From the NCBI GenBank assembly GCA_964019135.1, contig OZ025248.1:45935670-45999669 (forward strand): a stretch of DNA of 64,000 nt. Reading direction: 5' to 3'. Shown in pieces: positions 21,341 to 32,429 of the stretch. Each line of letters begins with the position of its first letter. The stretch's first letter is position 1. A program made the translations under genes and the position numbers. A model generated the notes under the pieces. The model did no database searches, was not told where the DNA came from, and saw nothing but the letters and a program-made list of their open reading frames with translations. The stretch is from Arenicola marina. Taxonomy: Eukaryota > Annelida > Polychaeta > Arenicolidae.

Positions 21341-23690
21341 GGTCTGGAAGGGTTGTGCTTTATAGCGAAAAGACTTTTCGCGAAAAGACACGTTAAATGC
21401 TTATAAGTCCCTTATACGAAGTTATCGAACAGGCTGATAGCAACTACAAAGTCTAATGGTCCACTTGAGAGAGTGAAAAAAAATCTAGACTAGTATGTAA
21501 CCGTCCATGATTTTAATAAGTTTTGTTTGCTTCTGCACGGCTTCCGGCGATCGGGTGGCCGCCATATTTGAAACGCGATGTCGCCGAAACCACCCTTCTC
21601 ACCAGATGGCGTTACCTATCGCGACAGATTTTTGCGACGTTTGCGTTATGATGTCACGGACGCGAAAAGACATTGAACGGAAGTAAATCAGTCATATTTA
21701 TATATTTTTATATAAATATAAATAGTATATTTACTTATTATAATATGCTTTATATATCTAAATAAACTTTATTGTTATATGAATATTATGCCTGTTAAAA
21801 CAATAATGTCAATAGCCTAATTATTTACATTGATTTACATTAATTTTTTAGGGCGTCCATAACAAGAGCGTAATAAATAAATTCATAAATAAATAATCAC
21901 AAATCACAAAACATAAGCAAAGTAAAGTATTACTAGCAAGCAAACTTAATTGTTTTTCAACCATACAATATCAATATATCTGTGTAACGTAGCCAAAGAT
22001 ATCACACCTTTAGGTGTAGATGCTTGTAGTCGATAACCGTCATTGCTAATCCCTCCGAGGCGGGGCCGCCGAGGCACTTATGTTGCAGAAAAGTCGTGTT
22101 GGTGTCGGAAAGCGTATGGCAGATTAACGAGGGCAATTAACTCCGTTACAGGTCGAACTGTGCCGGTTAGCAGGGTTTCCGGATTATCGGGGGTCTGATA
22201 AACGGGGTCTGACGGGGCAGCCCTTCTGCTTCTGCAAGCTTCTGTAAGCCACTACATGGATAGGAGGGGGGGGGGCATAGAGTGGATATGAAGGGGGTGG
22301 GTAGGGGAGATCGGCTCGTGATTGGCTCCCTGCGGATGTTAACCGCAGCCATAAATAACATGGATTTATGCTGCAGTTGTTAGTTCAGCTTAAACAACCG
22401 TGGTAGTCGGTTTAAAACAAGTACTGAAACTTTGTGGATGCTATTGTCAGTATAATATTATTTGGATTAATTTTGCTTGTCATTGCTTGCGTTGGGATTT
22501 TGACATTTCGTTCGGCAATGGAGTTCTACAGGCGCACAAGAGATAAGACTCGGAATATACCCGAGTATCCGTGCGGGACAGCATCGCGGATTTCATCTGC
22601 GAGGATTTCAAGAGGTTCGCTGTTCCCATGGACAGCTCAAGGATGTGAAGACTGTTGTCATCACGGATGGCGGACTCACCGTGAATGCACCGACGGCGGA
22701 GGAGGGGGGGGGGGCGAAGCCTGGGCAGCGCAAGAGGGCCAGAGCGGCAAAAACCAGGACGGTTCCACAAAAGAAAACCCGCAGCATCATATCATGTGTA
22801 ACAATAACCTGTGTTTTCACAATGTAGTGGCGGTTGGTTGGTTGGTGGCGTGTCAGTATTGGATTGTGTTATGTGACATTACCAGAGGATTATGGCAGCG
22901 TATACGAATAAAATAAAGAAAAAAAACAGAAGATAAATGTGTTGTGTGTGGCACGGTTCTGCCGGACGATACGCAGATACGGTTCGATCAAAAAAACATC
23001 ATTCCCAGTCGAAAAACAGACGATAAAATGGCGGAAAAATATGTATTAAAATAAAAGTTACAAAAACTTCATAATTATAATTAATTATTACAAAAAATTC
23101 ATAATTATAATTAATTATTATATTTGTCTATAGGAGATTATACATATTCAAAGCCTAATGTCAATGTTAATGCTAAACAATAAGTGATATTAATAGGAAA
23201 GTACAAACATAAGCAATATTCTTCATTTCTATAGACAGATATAAGCAGCTTCAAGGCTGGGAGTTTTAAGAACTTCGGATATTGTGCAAATATTAAATAT
23301 CATTAAATAAATGACTACGCTTGCTTTCAGTGTCTTTTCGCATCCGTGACATCATAACGCAAACGTCGCAAAAACTTATCCCGATAGGTGACGCCATCTA
23401 GCGAGATGCGGTGTGTGACGCGCGCCATCTAGTGAACTCGCGTTTCAAACGGCCTGTTTCAAACATGGCGGCCACCGCTGGAAGCCGCGCAAAAGTATAC
23501 AAAACTTATTAAAATCATGGACGGCTACATACTAGATCTAGATTTTTTTTCACTCTCTCAAGTGGACCATTAGACTTTGTACTTGCTATCAGCCTGTTCG
23601 GTAACTTCTTATAAGGGACTTATAAGCATTTAACGTGTCTTTTCGCGAAAAGACGTGTCTTTTCGCTATAAAGCACAACCGGTCTGGAAG
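21341..23690. mobile_element. Mutator-like (MULE-type) element with long TIRs and 10-bp target duplication
   Basis: GGTCTGGAAG occurs at 21,341-21,350 and 23,681-23,690. Between them lie inverted repeats of about 323-350 bp (21,351-21,673 and 23,331-23,680) that start GGTTGTGCTTTATAGCGAAA and contain further matched blocks (AGACTTTGTAGTTGC-type, TAAAATCATGGACGG, AACGTCGC). Target duplications of 9-11 bp with long TIRs are the hallmark of the Mutator superfamily. No transposase motif is visible in the 1.66-kb interior, so this is probably non-autonomous. The TIRs differ by several short indels, so it is not very recent. Confidence 0.75.
22434..22916 (+). CDS. Open frame inside the MULE-type element, possibly captured or degenerate
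   Basis: The frame opens at GTG, not ATG, and starts with a hydrophobic helix (AIVSIILFGLILLVIACVGI), then FYRRTRDKTRNIPEYP. After that the sense seems to move to another frame, where DVKTVVITDGGLTVNAP and a basic Arg/Lys/Ala run end at 22,827. This looks like a membrane-anchored protein fragment with frameshifts. It carries no motif I know. It may be host sequence carried between the TIRs, or chance. Confidence 0.25.
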   Translation: MDAIVSIILFGLILLVIACVGILTFRSAMEFYRRTRDKTRNIPEYPCGTASRISSARISRGSLFPWTAQGCEDCCHHGWRTHRECTDGGGGGGGEAWAAQEGQSGKNQDGSTKENPQHHIMCNNNLCFHNVVAVGWLVACQYWIVLCDITRGLWQRIRIK

Positions 23691-24195
23691 GGGCAAATGG
23701 CGACACGCGACACAGGCTCATTGAAAAGTCGACATTCGATATTGACCCCGAAATTCCGACACTGAGGATCTGAAAAAGCGATATAGACACAGATTGTTGA
23801 AAAAAAACGACACTGGATTTGGCCAAAAAGCGACACAAAAGATGAGCGGATCTAGGAATTTGCCAAGGGGCGGGGCAGTTGCTCTCTGAAAACTTCCAAC
23901 CGAGGGGTGTGCTCTGAAAAACTTGCGACCGGGGGGTGGGGTGGGGAGGCCGTGCTCGGAGAAGCCGACTTTAACAGTGTTTGTTGTTTCAGGTTCCCAT
24001 GAGGGGTGTTGCTTTCTGAAGACTTGGGACTTTAACATGCATGTTAACATGTATGTTGTATGTTCTGGTTTCGTTTTCGGCTGCAACCCCCCCCCTAGAT
24101 CCGCCACTGCAAAACGTTCTGTAAAATCGACATTTGACACTGAGAATTTAGAAAAATCAACCTTAAACACTAGACCGCCCCTTCCAGACCCTTAG
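23681..24195. mobile_element. Older TIR element, host of the MULE insertion, containing a hAT-like MITE
   Basis: GGTCTGGAAGGGGC at 23,681-23,694 is mirrored by GCCCCTTCCAGACC at about 24,176-24,189, with repeated blocks GACACTGAG and TCGACATT(C/T)GA nearer the centre. A second element with ends GCGGATCTAGG (23,846) and CTAGATCCGCCACTG (to 24,109) sits inside it. Nesting is inferred from the order of the ends. Confidence 0.5.
23841..24109 (+). mobile_element. hAT-like MITE, copy 1
   Basis: The right end CTAGATCCGCCACTG is the reverse complement of the CAGTGGCGG start typical of hAT MITEs. Internal blocks (TCTGAAAACTTCC, GCTCGGAGAAGCCGACTTTA, GACTTGGGACTTTAACATG) recur at 48,000-48,450 in reverse orientation and in part at 26,069-26,130. 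A clear 8-bp target duplication is not visible for this copy. Confidence 0.6.
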
Positions 24196-25440
24196 ATATA
24201 GCCCGCCTTGCATTCAACAAAACTGTATTTTTTTATTTTTTTTTGGGGGGGGGGGGCTTTGTTTTCTTAATGGGTGGTAGCGTAGTTTGTTTTTTTGGAA
24301 CAGGTTTTGAAGAAACAAATGGTATTTTCTTGGACCTTACAGAAATTTGTTGAAAAGGAGAAAAAAAACTGCTTTTATTGTCCATGTATTAATTAGATTG
24401 ACACCAACTTGTTTTTTGGAATCCTGTAAAGACAAATTGCATGCAGAGCGTGAGCCTTGTCCAGCATGAATGCATGCATTTGTCAGCAAAAGAGCCTGCA
24501 CAACTACACACAGGTTTCGGAAAAAAAATTATGGTTTTCGGGCAGATAAAAAAGGGGGTCTTTCGGAGCAGGGGAAACAATTACGGTCATACCTGTAAGC
24601 CCAAGAAAGCTTTCCTGTGGGCCTCCCTCACCCCAATGAAGTGTCCCATCGCCTGGATATGCCTGTATATATTTATTAAGCTATAGCTTGATATTACAAA
24701 TTGGGGTCGGGTGCATGCCTGGGGGCTATCAGCTGTTTTTGTTGCAATAGGTGCAAGATTATTTTTGATGGCTAACATGAGTGCAACAATATGGGAGCAT
24801 GTGTTGCCTTAAAAAAAATCCTGCCCCCCCCCCCTCCATCAAGGTTACGTTATTATAATATATATAAACTGATATATATTTCTGTCAATAAGGAAACTGG
24901 TTTTCCCCCGATAATCAGGGTTTCACAAAATATAAAGCAAAATATTCAAGCAGTACTGTCAAGTTAAAAGTTTGAACAAAAGTTTAAACCAGATTATTTT
25001 TTTCAATCGACATATTCAGAGAAGGCGATCTGAGTGATCTGTACCTCACCCTTTTCTCTGTTGGTTCGTTGGGCTTTAAGCCAGGGACGTTTAGTTTCAC
25101 ATGCCTGGCAATAGCTTTAGCCAGTAGGCCTTCGAATTAAGCCGTATGGCATTGCACAATGAAAGAAAAACAGGTGCAAAACGACGGACACAAGCTAGCA
25201 GAAAACCCTGCGAAAGACGCGATTCGTATGCAGATTTATAACCATGTGGCAATGTTTTAACCGGCGCGATAACGAGGCTGCGTATTTTCAACTACAGTAA
25301 CTACGCATGAGCACCAACATTATGACGTCAGTGCGTTGCAACGATTTACGCCCAAATTAATGGGTCCTTATTTTACAGGCATAAACAAGCAAGCGTATGC
25401 TTGCTAGATGTAGATATTATATGGCCCTTACATGTCATAT
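24196..25440. other. Intergenic, no gene seen
   Basis: AT-rich with a G tract near 24,245-24,257 and a C tract near 24,824-24,833. The short frames have no motif. Confidence 0.5.
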
Positions 25441-25447
25441 GTAAAAC

Positions 25448-25516
25448 TTGGCGCAAGTGCCCCCCCGGCAAGCCCGTTTCAGAAAAGCAGGCTTGCCTGG
25501 GGGCACTTGGGCCAAA
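25448..25516. repeat. Inverted repeat of a dispersed GGCACTTGCGCC motif
   Basis: TTGGCGCAAGTGCCCCC...GGCAAGCC is mirrored by GGCTTGCC...GGGGGCACTTGGGCCAA around a centre of about 14 nt. The same block occurs singly at about 13,380 and 13,766 in the Mondo intron, so it marks the end of a dispersed repeat family. Confidence 0.55.
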
Positions 25517-26059
25517 TGTATAACATGCAGATATCCTCATAACCTAATCATACTTTTACCCATACATTTACAGTTAGAAGCAATATGTACGAATCGTTCG
25601 CAGACATAGTGATGTGCTTCGGCAAATTAGACTCATTTGAATCAATGATATCATTAATTCGAATTAGTGATAACATTAATTTTCAATTTTATATTGGCCG
25701 ATGTCCAATTCATTTGAACATAGGCCTATGTGCAAATAAATTGTAAGCTTACATATGTAGGAATACAATTGAATTGGACATATGTGCAATTCATTTATAC
25801 ATATATGTAAAATTAAATTACACATATGTCCAAATCATTTGGCCATAAAAGTATTTTTTGTAGGTACAATGATAAACGATGATATGATATGACAAAAATA
25901 TGATTTATCATTGCAGTATTATTATCATCACTTTGATAATCTGATGCTCGAGGACATGCGCCTGTGTCAAATCTGCCATTCCATACTCGTTACATGGTAA
26001 ATATGCCACATGAAATCATATTAAAAAGTATGGTAGTTATACCACAGTATATCGTGGTA

Positions 26060-26130
26060 CATTAACCATGGGGGGGGGGGGGTGCTCGGAGAAGCCAGCT
26101 TTAACAGTGTATGTTCAGGTTCCCAAGCCC
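26060..26130 (+). mobile_element. Fragment of the hAT-like MITE family
   Basis: After a G tract, GTGCTCGGAGAAGCCAGCTT and TAACAGTGTATGTTCAGGTT match the interior of copy 1 at 23,841-24,109. No ends are preserved. Confidence 0.5.
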
Positions 26131-26133
26131 CTG

Positions 26134-26345
26134 GTATACTATGGTAAATGTACCATGGTATGCTAAGGTAAATGTACCATGGTATATTATGGTAAATGTA
26201 CCATGGTATACTATGGTAAATGTACCATGGTATACTATGGTAAATGTACCATGGTAAATGTATGTACCATGGTACTTGTCAAAATACCATAGTATACCAT
26301 GGTATACAATGGTAGATTTACCATGGTAAACTTTCATATGGGGCC
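26134..26345. repeat. 24-bp tandem repeat rich in self-complementary TACCATGGTA
   Basis: Units read GGTAAATGTACCATGGTATA plus CTAT, about 6-7 copies, then partly inverted units (ACCATAGTATACCATGGTAT). The frames on the minus strand (YHGTFTIV repeats) arise from the array. Confidence 0.8.
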
Positions 26346-26999
26346 ACATGAAACATATGGAAATTACAGCACATAAGCTTATATTCAGTGGATTCGGGAA
26401 AACAAATCACTTTAATTGTGGAGTCCTTCTCTGGTGCATTTAATAGTCTATTCATCTTAACATAAATAAGTGAATTGTGTTAAAGAGTTATGTAAGTACA
26501 ACCTAGCTGTGTATTACTATATGCTTTCTTGAGCCTTGTTATGATCTACCCGGTAGATAGGTACTTGCAGACATCTTTGAATATAGGACCATGAACAATC
26601 TCTGTGACCATTTGATAATATTTTATTCTAGTCATTTAAAAATTAGCACACTTGCTGCTTTCACCTTATTACGGGTATTCAATATATGGAAAAGGGTGTA
26701 TTTTTTAAGAAGATATTTAAGCTGTTTGAGTTACTTATTCGCTTCAAGATTTACTATTTAAAAAATTGATAATATATGGGAATATGGTATAATAGGGCAT
26801 GTACGTATCATGGATAATTATTACTAATCAAAACATGGTTAATAGTATAGAAATAATATACATGTATGTGTCTTGGCTCTTGTCTACATGTATTTAAATA
26901 AATAAATTTTGATTCAAAGTAACAATTATAAGTGGTTGAAGTGAAAACAATATTTATTCTGTCAACATGGTGAATATAAAATGAAATACTCAATTTAAG
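26346..26999. other. Intergenic, AT-rich, no gene seen
   Basis: No motif or splice context supports coding; no further repeat recognised. Confidence 0.5.
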
Positions 27000-27160
27000 A
27001 TGTATGATGTGTAGAGTAAAGGCACGAGAACGTTATGACTATAGGGGGCGCTTCGGGTGGCACTGGTTGAATACTCACGTGTATGCTTATGTTTGTTTGA
27101 CATTAAAGCCCTAGTTGACTTATCTCTGCGCTCCGCATTCTATATGGCGCAGTCGGCACA
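27000..27160 (+). mobile_element. Possible LTR end and primer-binding site of a gypsy element
   Basis: TGGCGCAGTCGGCACAG at about 27,144 resembles the primer-binding region that follows the 5' LTR in some Ty3/gypsy elements. It lies 0.56 kb upstream of a gag fragment on the same strand. A TGTATGATG at about 27,000 could be the LTR start. No second LTR was found to confirm it. Confidence 0.3.
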
Positions 27161-27258
27161 GGTATAAGTTACACCTGCCTTCACATGTACAACCCCACCC
27201 ACCCAGTGCACTACTATTCAGGCTACGCCGTAACGTTAGTGGCTCGGTGGGCGATAAT

Positions 27259-27697
27259 AGTTCGGATATGCGAGCGGAGTAGTCGGACTCCGCGGAGTGC
27301 ATGACCGAACGCGGAGATTGTGGTCCGATAGGGCGGTCACGTGGTACATTTTACTCCCGGATCTTACTCCCCACCCAGAGGAGGATCACGAGGATTTCCA
27401 ACATGGCGTCCAGGCCGCGCAATACATTTAATATGTATATAGTAGTATTGCGACCTGCAAAAAATCTGTAAATAATATTATAACAACGAGAATAAGATAA
27501 TGAACACAATACGTATCCGTTGATTTATTTTATGGCGCTATTTAACGATCTTCATAATTTGTGCAGTCGAGTAAGTGCAACATTGACGCGGACCGCGGAT
27601 TTTGCGTTCGGTTAATATTGATCCGCCTATTAGCGGAAAGAGTGAGTCCGCATGCTCCAAATATCCGCGCCGACTACTCCGATCGCATATCCGAACT
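27259..27697. mobile_element. 439-bp TIR element inserted in the gypsy leader
   Basis: AGTTCGGATATGCGAGCGGA and then GTAGTCGG at the left end are mirrored at 27,670-27,697 with one mismatch. Inner blocks (CCGAACGC, GTGCAT/ATGC) repeat less exactly. There is no transposase frame. Confidence 0.6.
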
Positions 27698-27703
27698 CAC
27701 CCC

Positions 27704-28060
27704 ATGTCTGATGACGAGGGGGATTTCAACAACGATCGGGGCGCCGCCGCCGCCCCCCAGCTGACGCAGGATTAACTACAGGACATCATCAAGTCAGCCG
27801 TAGCCGGAGCAAGCGCTGCACTACCCGGTGCTCTACAGAGTGGAAACAACCAATTGCAACCAAACCCACGCCGCTCGGATGACACACCGAACCCCAAAAC
27901 ACGACACCCTGACCGCCCATGCATCACGCTGGACTGCAGTGAGTCTAAGTGGGCATTTTTTCTAGACGAATGGAACTTGTATAAAGCCAAGGCGAAAATC
28001 CCGGATGAAGCGCCCAACGAGCTACGTCTCTGCTGCTCCGAGGACCGAGGACTGCAGATT
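27704..28060 (+). pseudogene. Broken Ty3/gypsy-type gag fragment
   Basis: From an ATG at 27,704 the frame reads MSDDEGDFNNDRG, an Ala/Pro run and LTQD, then a TAA. It continues as LQDIIKSAVAGASAALPG and, further on, RPCITLDCSESKWAFFLDEW followed by NLYKAKAKIPDEAPNELR and LCCSED. The WxFFLxEW...CCSED pattern is known from gag N-termini of invertebrate gypsy elements. After that the frame dissolves into a 21-bp tandem repeat. No protease or reverse transcriptase follows. Confidence 0.6.
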
Positions 28061-28280
28061 AGAGCTGCGCCCTGCAACTTGGAGCAGCGCTCCGCAAATC
28101 AGACCTGTGCATTGCAATTTGGAGCTGCGCTGTGCAAATCAGAGCTGCGCTCTACAAATCAGACCTGCGCCCTGTAATTTGCAGCTGCAGCCTGCATTGT
28201 GGAGCTGCGCCCTGCAGATCAGACCTGCGCGCCGCATTTTGGAGCCGCGCCCTGCATTTTGGAGCTGCTCTCTGCCTTAC
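28050..28280 (+). repeat. 21-bp tandem repeat within the gag remnant, about 11 units
   Basis: Units alternate AATCAGACCTGCGCCCTGCA-like and TTTGGAGCTGCGC-like forms, giving QIRPAPCNL-type peptides. It begins exactly where the recognisable gag ends. Confidence 0.7.
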
Positions 28281-29103
28281 TACTGCAAGTCGCAAATGGC
28301 CAGTGAGATGTACAAGCCTTCAGCGTCGGATTACTTACTGTAGTAAGGCTTCTATTTTAGTGGGGGGCGGGGCGGAGGGAGTGCGGGATGACTACAAAAT
28401 GGCGTCACACGTTGTGAGGGGGTCCCCACCGGCGAATGGTTATTTTAGTACGTCTTAGGGACTGACCATTTGATTTTGAGGGGGTGGAGCTATGGTGTTT
28501 TCTTTTCAAACAAAATATTTTTCTGCTCATTCTTCGCCAAAAAAAAGCAAATGTGTTGCTTATGGGCCCCGCAGATTTGTTTTCGCTAGATCTATGTATA
28601 AAAAAAAAGGTTCTAGATGTGTAAAAACATTAAATGCCTCCATAAGAACCACAGAAGAAAACTCCCCTTCCCTTAGCAGGATGGTCCCAACAATTAATCT
28701 TGCTCCCATCAGCCAATGTGCCGGATGGGAGGGGGAGCCAAAGCCCCCCCCCCCCCTCATAATCAAATGGTCGGCCTTAGATATAAATACCTCCTCGTAA
28801 ACGCCAGCTAGCCTAACAGTAAAGTTACATAACTCTTGGTAGATCTAAGTTTCACTCTTACTGGTGAAACGTCCATAATCACCCAACATTTATCAGTTGA
28901 TACTTGTCGCTGTGTCTGTCATGATGAAGACGATAGATCTAAATTGTCGATAAACTTGTGTTGTGTGTGTGCTCTAAATTAATTACGCGTGTGCATGTTC
29001 CACGCGACCACAGTGACGTCAGATGTAAACTTGAAATAAGTCGGTCGGTACGCGAGTGGGTTGCCAAGCAACAGGTCTGAGGCAGCTTGGCATATATTAC
29101 ATC
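28281..29103. other. Intergenic, no gene seen
   Basis: Contains a C tract at about 28,745-28,756. The short frames lack motifs. Confidence 0.5.
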
Positions 29104-30031
29104 ATAGGGCTATGAAGTCTCGTTCCTCTAGACTTCCGGTTTACTCCTTTTGGGGACAAACAAACGAAGCACGTGTTCAGAACGAGTTTAGAATCTCTGC
29201 GCACACTGGTATCCTGACTATCTATGACGTAGGCGTGACGTGTATGTTACGCAAAGAGTGAGACTGGGAAACAGACTACCTGCGCAAGAGCCAGGCGCCG
29301 AGGGGTGGGTCCATTGCGAAAGGCCTGGCGATATAGCTGCCCAAAACGGATAGACGACATATTTTTCATTCATTTGCGCCACCACAATGACTAATATTTG
29401 TTACGACGGGACAACACAGCTGAGGAACTAACGTTTTTGTGCATTTCCTATGAAAACGAGACATTATGACGTCACATGGATTCTCCCCAAGTGACAACGT
29501 TGGCGCAACGCTTCAAACAGAAAACGTACAAAGAATGAAGAACGTGGTCCAAAAGTGATACGAAAACATCCTACTGGTCTTAATTTACCTTTACCATGTA
29601 GTTTAATGACGCGTCCGTGTGTTGTTATTCGATGCGCTGCACATTTTGAAAGCGGAATGGTTAAGTCGATCACTTGCTCTCGCCATTTTTGTCACCGCGG
29701 AGGCACGTGAAACTCTGTGACGTCACTCGCAGTCTGTAGAACTCGCGAAAGCCCGGGTGCAGGGCTAAATTTAGAACGCTATTTTTAGCTTTCGAGTGTT
29801 GTGAAGACGGATTTTTCCTGTATATTCCCAAAGTTCTGCGCTCCATCGCCTCCAAATATTTTAACGTCTATCTCCCACAGCCATGTTTAGTGAAATGGTA
29901 CTCATAGTCTTTAGAATAAACCTGGAAAGAAATTGACTTATAGCTGCCTATAGTTCAACATGGAGCACGTGTGTTTGTTTGTCCCCAAAATTGAAGTCTC
30001 GCGGCCCGATCGCGAGAACTGTATAGCCCTA
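29104..30031. mobile_element. TIR/foldback family member A, 928 bp
   Basis: Starts TAGGGCTATGAAGTCTCG and ends GCGAGAACTGTATAGCCCTA. Both ends then carry a block with TTTTGGGGACAAACAAAC and CACGTG in mirrored order. The interior shows no transposase. The ends are diverged homologues of those of the palindromic element at 30,731-32,303. Confidence 0.6.
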
Positions 30032-30395
30032 TTGTCGCAGAAATGTAAACATCTATGATTTGCCTCAAAACACAACGCTTCCAACAGTGTCGTCGAACGG
30101 ACCACATGCATTATGGAGAGATAAAGGTCTTATCTTTAACTATATTATGATTTTATAGTTAGCAATGCATGGACCAAAGCAAACAGAAAATGGTTTCACA
30201 CCCACTCGATTCTTCACGCACAAACCGCGCAGCCGGCCGGTTCCCAACACTCAAACATTGACTACAATGAGTGCGCGTCACGCAGCTGCAGCAAGGCACC
30301 AGCGTGATGCGCACTCGTTCTAAGAGCACGTGTTTTTTGTTGGTCCCCAAAAGACCTAAACCCGAAACAAAACCCGCGAGAACTGTACAGCCCTA
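30032..30395. mobile_element. Half copy of the foldback family
   Basis: GTCGCAGAAATGTAAACATC through CGCGAGAACTGTACAGCCCT aligns over its full length with the right arm of the big palindrome (about 31,940-32,303), including ATCGAACGGACCACAT-like and ACCAGCGTGATGCGCACTCG blocks. It directly abuts member A, and its left half is missing. Confidence 0.65.
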
Positions 30396-30730
30396 TTCAG
30401 TCATAAGCGCAAATGCCGCGACGTAAATCGTATCACTTGAAATCTAACAACGCTGCAAAAATCCATCGTCTTTCGCAGACGGACGGATGCCAACCAACTC
30501 CTTTGGCGCGGTCGCTCATTTTTATTTTCTTCTTTCGTACATAATGCAGCGCTCGGTCTTCCATAGACTCGACCGAAGCACTCCACGCTTCCCCCCTAAT
30601 CTTTATATCGACTCGAACCCCAACGAAACATATCCCGGCCGATACTCCAAAGCATGAAAGCTAGCCTCACCGCTTCAAACCCCGCTGTAAAACGGTCCCG
30701 TCGACACATAATTCGACATTCATCCTGGGA

Positions 30731-32303
30731 TAGGGCTGTACAGTTCTCGCGGGTTCTGTTTCCGGTTTAGGTCTTTTGGGGACCAACAAAAAAACACGTG
30801 CTCTTAGAACGAGTGCGCAGCACGCTGGTGCCTTGCTGCAACTGCGTGACGCGCACTCATTGTAGTCAACGTTTTAGTGTTGGGAACCGGCCAGCTGCGC
30901 GGTTTGTGCCTAAAGAATGGAGTGGGTGTGAAACTATTTTTTGTTTGCTTTGGTCCAGACATTGTTAACTATAAAACCATAATATAGTTAAAGACAAGAC
31001 ATTTATCTCTCCATAATGCATGTGGTCCGTTCGATGAGACCATTGGAAGCGCTGTATTTTGAGCCAAATCATCGATGTTTACAGTTCTACGACAAAAAGA
31101 CCACCATTGTCCTCACCCGCGCAGTCCATATAAGGAGCGTTGTTACGTAACCATAGATACCGCGCGCAGACACGCGCGTCATGATGATTATTACGTCATG
31201 CGACATGGAAAACCCCGCGCAGCACATCATATCGCCTGACGCTGACAGTCACTCTTGAGACAACCGCATTCTGGTTTATCAACTGCCTAACCGCTCATAC
31301 ATTACATACATTTACTCGGATGGTTATAATTCGGATATGCACAGAACTTCAGTGGTTAGTTGTGCTTCCAAGGACAGCTTTAGCTGATCTTGTGTGTGAG
31401 GCGAGTGAAGGCAAACAACCGGAAGGTAGGCAACACGTACAGGCCGTGGATGCTAGGCATTGACGCAGAGCATAGGTATCCCTGTCTCGTGGGGTCTCGA
31501 TAAGATCCGCTGTACAGTCACTTCGGGATCTTATCGAGACCCCACGAGACGGGAATACCTATGCTCTACGTCAATACCTAGCATCAACGGCCTGTACGTG
31601 TTGCTTACCTTCCGGTTGTTTGCCTTCCCTCGCCTCACACAGAAGATCGGCTAAAGCTGTCCTTGGAAGCACAACTAACCACTGAAGTTCTGTGCATATC
31701 CGAATTATAACCATCCGAGTGGATTTATGTAATGTATGAGCGGTTAGGCAGTTGATAAACCAGAATGCGGTTGTCTCACGAGTGACTGTCAGCGTCAGGC
31801 GATCTAATGTGCTGCGCGGGGTTTTCCATGTCGTATGACGTAATAATCATCATGACGCGCGTGTCTGCGCGCGGTATCTCTGGTTACGTAGCAACGCTCC
31901 TTATATGGACTGAGCAGGTGAGGACAATGGTGCTCCGTTTGTCGTAGAACTGTAAACATCGATGATTTGGCTCAAAATACAACGCTTCCAACGGTCTCAT
32001 CGAACGGACCACATGTATTATGGAAAGATAAATGTCTTGTCTATAACTATATTACGATTTTATAGTTAACAATGCCTGGACCAAAGCAAACAAAAAATAG
32101 TTTCACACCCACTTGATTCTTTAGGCACAAACCGCGCAGCTGGCCGGTTCCCAACACTAAAACGTTGACTACAATGAGTGCGTGTCACGCAGTTGCAGCA
32201 AGGCACCAGCGTGATGCGCACTCGTTCTAAGAGCACGTGTTTTTTTGTTGGTCCCCAAAAGACCTAAACCGGAAACAGAACCCGCGAGAACTGTACAGCC
32301 CTA
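30731..32303. mobile_element. 1.57-kb near-perfect palindrome (foldback element)
   Basis: The left arm 30,731-31,508 and right arm 31,526-32,303 are reverse complements over about 778 bp with few mismatches, around a 17-nt centre. Both ends are TAGGGCTGTACAGTTCTCGC. Scattered differences between arms (for example GGATATGCACAG shared, but ATCATATCGCC versus ATTAGATCGCC) show some age. No protein-coding frame over 65 codons lies inside. Confidence 0.85.
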
Positions 32304-32429
32304 TTCCTTGAGGTTCTATAGGATCGCTACGCCGTGAAAAGGCACGCCGGAAAGCCATATGCACCATTGCAAACTTCTAAAATCACCACCTAGTCAAGCT
32401 AGCCAGGCAGCGGGGAACCCAATGTTAAA

